From DATFAS01 sp035254305 (GTDB taxonomy: Bacteria > Bacillota > Bacilli > Aneurinibacillales > RAOX-1): a stretch of 19,306 nucleotides of DNA. Below are positions 13,740 to 19,306 of the stretch, one piece after another. The position numbers were made by a program, and so were the translations under genes. The notes beneath the pieces are model-generated. The model saw only the letters and a program-made list of their open reading frames with translations, was not told the DNA's origin and ran no database searches. Where the stretch lies: positions 1-19,306 of the forward strand of contig DATFAS010000046.1 of assembly GCA_035254305.1 (NCBI GenBank), written 5' to 3'. Every line of letters starts with the position of its first letter. Positions within the stretch are counted from its first letter, which is position 1.

Positions 13740-15057
13740 AGACGTTATCTTCGTTTGTCTGAATAGATGTGTTGAACATAGATAAGCCCATATCAAATAA
13801 CCACTCTAACCAATTCGTGTGTGGAGCTAATATGCCTAATGTAGTGATAAGAAAACCAATCCCCCGCATTATAAACATGTATTTGGCTTGAAGCTGTATC
13901 GGACTATTGTGAAAAATCGACAAAAGGCTATTCATCTCTGCCCCAGTATGCTCCTTCCCGAAAAGCTTAGAGACCACCTGGTCAAGTAATGGCTTTAGCT
14001 CAGCTGCTGAGTAACTTGGGGGAAGAAATCCCAACTGCTTAAGCGCATGCAGGACTCCATTCGGGTCATTCAGGAGAATACTCTGAACAAGACGTCGAAA
14101 GGTCTGAACCTCTCTGGTAGATAATTCATCCATCATCCCGAAATCAAGGAAGCAAAGGCGACCATCTAGAAGAACGAATAAATTCCCAGGGTGTGGATCG
14201 ACATGAACGAAACCGCTAACGAGAAGCTGTCTGAGATAAGATTCAAGCAGTGTCTTTGCAGTGGATACTTCATCTATTCCGCATTCCCTAAGCTTCTGTT
14301 GATCGGTTATCCGGATTCCTTCTATATATTCCATTACTAGAATTCGACGTGTCGTATAGGGCTCATATACCTTTGGAATTTTAATTCGAGAATGGTGAGC
14401 AAACATCTCAGTAAATCGCTGTAAATGGAGTAATTCCTGACGACAATCGAGTTCACGTTGGATTGTTTCTGTAAACTCCCGGTGCATTTGAACAAAATCG
14501 AGCCTTCGATGAATGCTAGGGATCCGTCGAACAAGCTTAGCAGCTAGTCCAAGACTATCCAAATCTGCCTTTGCTAGCCGTTCCATTCCTGGCCGAATAA
14601 TTTTAACGGCTACAACTGATCCATCCATTAAGGTAGCTCTATGGACTTGGGCGAGAGAGGCAGCAGCGATAGCCTGTTCATCAAATTGTTTAAATAGCTT
14701 ATGTGCTTTTTGCTTTAATTCTTTCTGAATTAAGACCTCTATTTGGGAAAAAGGAGCAGCAGGTAAGGCATCTACAAGGTCCATCAACTCTTTTGTGAAA
14801 GCCTCTGGGAGAAGATCCTGGCGCATGCTAAGAAATTGTCCAATCTTTACAATCACTCCTTTGAGCCGAAATGCTGTTAATCGCATCCTTATTCCCGCAT
14901 TTGTATGTACTTGATTTACTGCTTTCTTGAGTTGTTCACCTTGGAGTCGTTTCTTCAAGCGCCCGATTTTCCAGTAATCCAAAACAAAAGAAAGAACTAA
15001 TCGGATAATAAGAAAACGCCGGAATAATTTCAATCTCACATCTGTCAAACCTTCCAT
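13738..15057 (-). CDS. UbiB/ABC1/AarF-family atypical kinase-like protein
   Basis: A 439-aa member of the UbiB (ABC1, COQ8) family, whose members support isoprenoid quinone or lipid metabolism at the membrane and show ATPase rather than classical protein kinase activity. The family-specific KIGQ (71-74), the Ala-rich loop AAASLAQVH (131-139) that replaces the usual Gly-rich loop, VAVK with K152, HVDPHPGN (285-292) and DFG (305-307) are all present, so the fold should be active. A hydrophobic C-terminal helix (about 390-410, IMRGIGFLITTLGIL) may anchor it. ATG 15057 lies 7 bases after AAGGGA. It is a lone leftward gene, convergent with the exporter operon and divergent from the next gene. The precise role in Bacillales is not established; menaquinone or lipid homeostasis is a guess. 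Confidence 0.9.
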   Translation of the reverse strand: MEGLTDVRLKLFRRFLIIRLVLSFVLDYWKIGRLKKRLQGEQLKKAVNQVHTNAGIRMRLTAFRLKGVIVKIGQFLSMRQDLLPEAFTKELMDLVDALPAAPFSQIEVLIQKELKQKAHKLFKQFDEQAIAAASLAQVHRATLMDGSVVAVKIIRPGMERLAKADLDSLGLAAKLVRRIPSIHRRLDFVQMHREFTETIQRELDCRQELLHLQRFTEMFAHHSRIKIPKVYEPYTTRRILVMEYIEGIRITDQQKLRECGIDEVSTAKTLLESYLRQLLVSGFVHVDPHPGNLFVLLDGRLCFLDFGMMDELSTREVQTFRRLVQSILLNDPNGVLHALKQLGFLPPSYSAAELKPLLDQVVSKLFGKEHTGAEMNSLLSIFHNSPIQLQAKYMFIMRGIGFLITTLGILAPHTNWLEWLFDMGLSMFNTSIQTNEDNV

Positions 15058-15238
15058 CTTAGTTTCCCTTACATGCTAATCATACTATTGTAGGAATTAG
15101 ATTACTATATTATTCCACTTTCTTTAATCTTTAAGAACTATTTTAGTAAATGATAGTGAACTTTCCTTTATTTAATAGAAAGAAAAGAATAGAATAATAG
15201 AATGTTTGTGAGAATACTAGACTTAGGAGTTGAAAGGC

Positions 15239-16963
15239 TTGAAGCTTCTGCGACACACATCTCAGATTCTTGGTTTATGTTCTATTCTTTTATCATCTAT
15301 GTTTTCAACCGTTCATGCTGAGGGGGCGCATCAGATACTCTTTGACCTGAAGGATGGCAAGAGCTATGTGGATGGAAACCAGATTCCTCTTGATGTTTCT
15401 CCTGCTCTGATCGAGAATCGATTATACGTTCCCGTCCGATTCTTATCTCAGAATCTTGGGTTTGAGGTTGACTGGGATGCTGGTACGAACATGATTACGA
15501 TGCAGCTAAAGGACAAGGTAGTCATCATTGATCCTACAAACAATCAGGCAACGATTGATCATCAATCCGTTCCGTTTAACCAAGTAGGAGTCATGATCCA
15601 GGATCGCTTATTGCTTGCGGCTCGAACAATGGCTGAACTTACGGATCGTCCGATCAATTATGATTCGTCTAGCCATGTCGTAACCATTACCCCTGTACCT
15701 GCAGTGAATCACCCACCTGTTGCATCCTTCTCAACAGATAAGGATACCTATCGAGTCGGGGAACCTATACAATATATAGATGCGAGCTCAGATGTGGATG
15801 GGGACAGCATAACTACTAGCTGGATGGGCAAAGAGGCCGTATTTTTCACGCCTGGTGACCACGTGGTCACACTCACGGCCAAGGATAGTCAGGGAATGGA
15901 GAGTAAACCTTATCGTAAAACGATTAAAGTAACTAATGAGGTTTTCACAACTCCCGATGAATACCCATTTTATTTCGGTGCCTTAACAGGTAATCCCAAA
16001 GCACTCCCCGTAGACCTAGATCAAGTGGTTAACTATCCATTGCTTACTCCAAGGGAAGAACGGGATTCTACACGAAAACTAATTTTTAGCGATAGTCCAG
16101 AAATCATTAGCCAATACGGTATTTTATATAAAGAAAAGATTAATGGAAAAGCTAGAATATATCTTACCAATCAAAATGGGATGGCAAACTCTTTACGGGT
16201 GAATGTGATGGTAACTAACTCGACTGATCACCCTATTACCCTAAGAACTGCTCGGATAGGAGATACCCCCGCAAGTTATCGTCCAGAGATTCTTGGAAAT
16301 ATTGCACTCCTTGATTGGTATAGGGCGGGTAGACAGGATTCACTTGTTGTCGCACCTGGACAAAGTCAAATCTACTATCAATCACCCGTTCTACTTCCCA
16401 ATGAGGCTGTGCATTCCATACGAGATATTGAGGCGGATGGAGATCTAACGTTAACTTTCATCGCTGCAGGAGAAAATGATGATGCAACACAGCTAAAGGA
16501 TCTTCCAATCCTACCAGGCCATGACGGTCATGATCGAGGAACATTCGATGTTTCTGGTATTTATTGGGATTTCGATGGTAAGCTCCTCAACGGAAATCCT
16601 GCTAATATTGCAGTGGGTGAGGAGGGCTATGCTAGTAAACAGTGGGTGAGAGGCAAGGATGCACTAACTGGGCAACCTGTAGTGGATCTTGGAAACTATG
16701 GTGTTTTCTATGATCTAACGATACACAATCCGGGAAAATCGGTGATTACTCTCGTTCCATTAGGTGGTTATTTTAAAGGATCTGTCCTTTACAATAACAG
16801 TATTGCTTATATTCCTTCTTCAGGTGGAATCGAACGTGGGACGGCATATGTCATTGGAAGAACAAGCGGCGAAGAATCTGAGGTTCATCTGCAATTTATT
16901 CCACCATCTGGGTCCTTCCTGCCTTTCTACATTTTGGTTTATCCGTTAGATGGTCGAAAATAA
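15239..16963 (+). CDS. Secreted protein with copper-amine-oxidase-N-like and PKD-like domains
   Basis: A 574-aa extracellular protein of unknown function. A signal peptide (1-27, hydrophobic ILGLCSILLSSMF, probable cut after VHA) is followed by a copper amine oxidase N-terminal-like (stalk) domain at about 33-152, with its hallmark RLYVPVRFLSQNLGFEVDWD. Despite the name, this domain is non-catalytic and common in wall-associated proteins of Bacillales and Clostridia. A PKD-like beta domain (about 158-233, PPVASFSTDKDTYRVGEPIQ, then DVDGDSI) comes next, and then ~340 residues that I cannot assign. AGGAG (15225-15229) lies 9 bases before TTG 15239; an in-frame TTG at 15230 touches the ribosome binding site and is unlikely. 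LGLC is not a proper lipobox. Its own terminator follows. Confidence 0.85.
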   Translation: MKLLRHTSQILGLCSILLSSMFSTVHAEGAHQILFDLKDGKSYVDGNQIPLDVSPALIENRLYVPVRFLSQNLGFEVDWDAGTNMITMQLKDKVVIIDPTNNQATIDHQSVPFNQVGVMIQDRLLLAARTMAELTDRPINYDSSSHVVTITPVPAVNHPPVASFSTDKDTYRVGEPIQYIDASSDVDGDSITTSWMGKEAVFFTPGDHVVTLTAKDSQGMESKPYRKTIKVTNEVFTTPDEYPFYFGALTGNPKALPVDLDQVVNYPLLTPREERDSTRKLIFSDSPEIISQYGILYKEKINGKARIYLTNQNGMANSLRVNVMVTNSTDHPITLRTARIGDTPASYRPEILGNIALLDWYRAGRQDSLVVAPGQSQIYYQSPVLLPNEAVHSIRDIEADGDLTLTFIAAGENDDATQLKDLPILPGHDGHDRGTFDVSGIYWDFDGKLLNGNPANIAVGEEGYASKQWVRGKDALTGQPVVDLGNYGVFYDLTIHNPGKSVITLVPLGGYFKGSVLYNNSIAYIPSSGGIERGTAYVIGRTSGEESEVHLQFIPPSGSFLPFYILVYPLDGRK

Positions 16964-16967
16964 ATAA

Positions 16968-17008
16968 AACGTAAGGTGTAATGTAAATTTACACCTACGT
17001 TTTTTTCT
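16968..17008 (+). terminator. Intrinsic terminator of the stalk/PKD protein gene
   Basis: The stem AACGTA-GGTGTAA / TTACACC-TACGTT (16968-16981 with 16989-17001), with one bulged A (16974) and a 7-base loop, is followed by a run of T. It starts 4 bases after the stop codon. Confidence 0.93.
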
Positions 17009-17090
17009 TTTTCTAGGTTGTGTTTTTGTAGAAAGAATGATTAATTTGTAGAAGACGAATTACACGAGAGTTACATTTGGGGAGTAGCGA

Positions 17091-17849
17091 ATGAAGAAAC
17101 AGGCATATGAAACTTATGAAATCATCCAAGCAAGCCTCCTAGCTGGCAAAATTATGCTTGAGAGTGGGGCAGAAACTTATCGTGTCGAAGACACGATGGA
17201 GAGGATTGCGGCATCTTATGGGATTAAAAACACACATAGCTTCGTCACACCGACAGGAATTATTTTCTCAATAGACGGAATGGAGCCAACCAAATTAATT
17301 CGGATTGTTAACCGTTCAACAGATTTACATAAAGTTACTTTAGTCAACAGCATTTCTAGAAGGATCAGTGAGGGTGAGATTCCACCTGGAATGGCTCATC
17401 AGATGTTAAAGGAAGTAGAATCAACGAGTAACACCTATCCTCTATTACTGCAAATTGCAGCAGCAGCAATCAGTAGCGGATGTTTCCTCATTATGTTTGA
17501 AGGGGAGTGGGTGGATTTTCTACCTGCCATGGTTTGTGGTGGAATAGGGTATTCATGTATCCTTTATTTTCAACGATTAGTACAAATTAAATTTTTTGCT
17601 GAATTCATAGCCTCCTTACTAATTGGACTCTTATCCGTACTGTTAGTCGGGATAGGGATCGGTAAGGAATTGGACAAAATTATCATCGGATCGGTCATGC
17701 CCCTTGTACCAGGGCTTCTCATCACGAATGCTGTAAGAGATCTTATGGCGGGTCACCTTGTATCGGGACTTTCGAAGGGAGCAGAGGCCTTTCTTACATC
17801 ATTTGCAATTGGAACTGGAATAGCTGTTGTATTTTCTTTAATTAAATAG
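17091..17849 (+). CDS. Threonine/serine exporter family protein, YjjP-like subunit (ThrE domain)
   Basis: A 252-aa membrane protein. The N-terminal ~115 residues are hydrophilic and carry the family motif LLAGKIMLESGAETYRVEDT (15-34), typical of the ThrE/YjjP domain. About five hydrophobic segments follow (from about 120 to the end), with a PLVPGLLITNAVRDLMAG motif. In Corynebacterium ThrE the two halves are fused and export threonine and serine; in E. coli YjjP and YjjB work as a pair implicated in succinate export. The substrate here is therefore open. GGGGAG (17079-17084) is 6 bases before ATG 17091. The stop codon overlaps the ribosome binding site of the partner gene, so the two are coupled. 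Confidence 0.9.
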   Translation: MKKQAYETYEIIQASLLAGKIMLESGAETYRVEDTMERIAASYGIKNTHSFVTPTGIIFSIDGMEPTKLIRIVNRSTDLHKVTLVNSISRRISEGEIPPGMAHQMLKEVESTSNTYPLLLQIAAAAISSGCFLIMFEGEWVDFLPAMVCGGIGYSCILYFQRLVQIKFFAEFIASLLIGLLSVLLVGIGIGKELDKIIIGSVMPLVPGLLITNAVRDLMAGHLVSGLSKGAEAFLTSFAIGTGIAVVFSLIK

Positions 17850-17861
17850 GAGGGGAAAGGA

Positions 17862-18287
17862 TTGGTTGGGCAACTTGTAACGAGCTTTATTGCTTCTGGA
17901 GCATTCGGGATTCTTTTCAATGCCCCGAAGGGATCACTGTTTCAATGTGGATTCGTAGGAATGATTGGTTGGTTTATTTATGTGATGATGGTAGGCCATC
18001 ATTTTGATAGTGTCTTAGCAACATCGGTTGCAGCTTTCATTGTTGCAGTCGTTAGTCAAATTTTTGCTAAAATCTATAAAACACCCATCATTATATTTAG
18101 TGTAGCAGGTGTTATCCCACTAGTTCCTGGTGGTCTAGCTTATGATGCGATGCGAAATTTTGTTGAAAATGACTATAACTCAGCACTTAAGCTAGCAGCT
18201 CAGGCCTTCATGCTTTCTGGGGCAATTGCGATTGGGATTGTCTTTTCAGAGGTCATTAACCAAATGGCAAGAAGAAGCAAATGGTAG
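17862..18287 (+). CDS. Threonine/serine exporter family protein, YjjB-like subunit
   Basis: A 141-aa, very hydrophobic protein with about four membrane segments, corresponding to the C-terminal half of fused ThrE transporters (YjjB/ThrE_2 type). It has the matching FGILFNAPKG near the start and IPLVPGGLAYDAMRNFV (about 86-102), which mirrors the PLVPGLLITNAVRDL motif of its partner; both halves of the transporter carry it. TTG 17862 lies 6 bases after AGGAGGGG, which itself begins inside the stop of the upstream gene. No terminator with a proper T-run is seen after the stop. Confidence 0.88.
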   Translation: MVGQLVTSFIASGAFGILFNAPKGSLFQCGFVGMIGWFIYVMMVGHHFDSVLATSVAAFIVAVVSQIFAKIYKTPIIIFSVAGVIPLVPGGLAYDAMRNFVENDYNSALKLAAQAFMLSGAIAIGIVFSEVINQMARRSKW

Positions 18288-18439
18288 GAATAGCCTCCCC
18301 ATATTTTTCCACAGTTTTTCCATACTCTTTTTAGTTTTGTTTCAGCTTTTCTGTCTAATCTAAACCAAGAGGGGGAAATATTACTAAGAAGGACTAGAAC
18401 CCTCAACATTTATTCTTTCAAGAAAAGAGGAGTGGAATG

Positions 18440-19174
18440 ATGAATAAGAAAAAAGTGCTTTCGTTCGTTACAACAGGAATGACCATAGTAGCACTAACTA
18501 GCTCGGCTTTTGCAGCTACAGCTAGTTCAACCACACCAGCTATATCAAAATCACATCAACAGCATCATCCGCAAGGATCTTTTGCCAGTCAGGAACTACT
18601 TGATCTTCTACATGTTGATTCGCAAACCCTACATAATGAGCTTAAGGCAGGCAAATCACTAGCGGATATCGCTGCTACAAATGGGGTATCGGAACAAAGT
18701 GTCATTGATTATTTTGTGAAAAAGTCAACAGATCGGATCCAAAAGGATGTTCAAGCCGGAAAAATCACCCAGGAACAAGCTGATAAACGAATCGCACAAT
18801 TACCCAAGAGAATGCAAAAATTTGTAGAACACAAAGGAGGTTCTCTAGGGGGACATCATGGACACCATAAGGGGCATCCTAGCGGTTCAATGAAAGTAGT
18901 TGCAGAGGCATTAGGCCTATCCCAAGATGATCTAAAAACCCAACTTAAATCAGGAAAATCAATTGCAGAGCTAGCAGCTGAGCAGGGAAAGGATACACAA
19001 CAAATCATTGATCTTATGGTGAAGCAAGCTACCCAAAAAATCGATCAAGCGGTTCAAGAAGGAAAGCTTACCCAAGAAAAAGCAGATCAAATTAAGGCGA
19101 AACTACCAGAACGTATGAAAAAAATGGTAGAACGTAAAGGTTATGGGTCCAAAAAACAGAGCACCAAAGAATAA
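18440..19174 (+). CDS. Secreted protein with two ~80-residue repeats and a His-rich linker
   Basis: Function unknown. A signal peptide (MNKKKVLSFVTTGMTIVALTSSAFA, likely cut after AFA) is followed by two homologous units. Unit 1 (about 52-133) has LLHVDSQTLHNELKAGKSLADIAATNGVS and ends ITQEQADKRIAQLPKRMQKFVEHKGG. Unit 2 (about 152-234) has ALGLSQDDLKTQLKSGKSIAELAAEQGKD and ends LTQEKADQIKAKLPERMKKMVERKG. Both are predicted helical. The linker between them contains GGHHGHHKGH, and SHQQHH precedes unit 1, so metal binding is possible. The GKSLADIAxxxGV helical motif occurs in many secreted Gram-positive proteins without a known role. ATG 18440 is 7 bases after GAGGAG (18427-18432); the adjacent ATG 18437 is at 4 bases and is the alternative start. 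It is transcribed alone. Confidence 0.85.
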   Translation: MNKKKVLSFVTTGMTIVALTSSAFAATASSTTPAISKSHQQHHPQGSFASQELLDLLHVDSQTLHNELKAGKSLADIAATNGVSEQSVIDYFVKKSTDRIQKDVQAGKITQEQADKRIAQLPKRMQKFVEHKGGSLGGHHGHHKGHPSGSMKVVAEALGLSQDDLKTQLKSGKSIAELAAEQGKDTQQIIDLMVKQATQKIDQAVQEGKLTQEKADQIKAKLPERMKKMVERKGYGSKKQSTKE

Positions 19175-19188
19175 TATCGTAGATATAA

Positions 19189-19220
19189 GGGGGCATCTTA
19201 GGGCTAAGTTGTCCTCTTTT
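19189..19220 (+). terminator. Intrinsic terminator of the repeat protein gene
   Basis: An imperfect stem GGGGGCA (19189-19195) / TGTCCTC (19210-19216), with two G-U pairs, continues after one mismatch into CTTA/TAAG with loop GGGC. It is followed by TTTTAT. The remaining 86 bases to the window end are AT-rich and show no gene. Confidence 0.8.
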
Positions 19221-19306
19221 ATCATTCTTCCATTCTAACTAGACTTATCTTAAAATAAACATTTCCACAGTAAAATTCATAAAAACCTGTAGAATTTTTT
19301 GATAAA

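Noticed and set aside
15274..15294. Lipobox LGLC in the stalk/PKD protein signal peptide
   Set aside because: The residue before Cys is Leu, not Gly/Ala/Ser, and a good signal peptidase I site (VHA) follows, so a secreted rather than lipid-anchored protein is more likely.
17020..17060. Promoter for the ThrE-type pair
   Set aside because: TTGTGT followed by TTAATT at suitable spacing is too far from consensus in an AT-rich stretch to call.

Overview
The window looks like chromosomal DNA from a low-to-moderate GC Gram-positive of the order Bacillales. The grounds are strong GGAGG-type ribosome binding sites, frequent TTG starts, hairpin-plus-T-run terminators, an SR1P-type peptide gene, a BmrC/BmrD-type ABC exporter pair and an AcsA of the Bacillus type. 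I cannot name the genus. There is no phage, transposase, CRISPR array, rRNA or tRNA. This is ordinary metabolic and envelope gene content, and I did not find a convincing unknown system.

Left part (1-8730), acyl-CoA metabolism. The 5' end of a leftward gene with a signal-peptide-like start runs off the edge. A leftward acetyl-CoA synthetase (acsA) is divergent from a rightward cluster: a TetR-family repressor, biotin carboxyl carrier protein, biotin carboxylase, methylmalonyl-CoA mutase catalytic subunit, methylmalonyl-CoA mutase B12 subunit, and a PccB/MmdA-type carboxyltransferase. Together the last five would turn propionyl-CoA into succinyl-CoA, feeding the TCA cycle and gluconeogenesis. 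Three 18-bp near-palindromes that all fit AGACCRACYRGTYGGTCT lie downstream of the consensus promoter of the TetR gene (one) and in front of the BCCP gene (two), so the TetR protein very probably represses both itself and the operon. A strong hairpin sits inside the cluster just before the carboxyltransferase gene. Neither methylmalonyl-CoA epimerase nor a MeaB-type chaperone gene is present here.

Middle (8731-13740). A TTG-started single-pass membrane protein with a duplicated C-terminal motif comes first. A 36-codon leftward gene follows, encoding an SR1P-family peptide inside what is probably the SR1 dual-function RNA, with two CcpN-like boxes at its likely promoter. Then comes a translationally coupled heterodimeric ABC exporter (BmrC/BmrD type) with one normal and one degenerate ATP site.

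Right part (13738-19306), envelope and transport. A leftward UbiB/ABC1-family kinase-like protein is followed by a secreted protein with a copper-amine-oxidase-N-like domain, a PKD-like domain and an unassigned C-terminal half. Next is a two-gene ThrE-type exporter (YjjP-like plus YjjB-like), then a secreted protein built from two copies of an ~80-residue unit joined by a His-rich linker. Most units end in clear intrinsic terminators.
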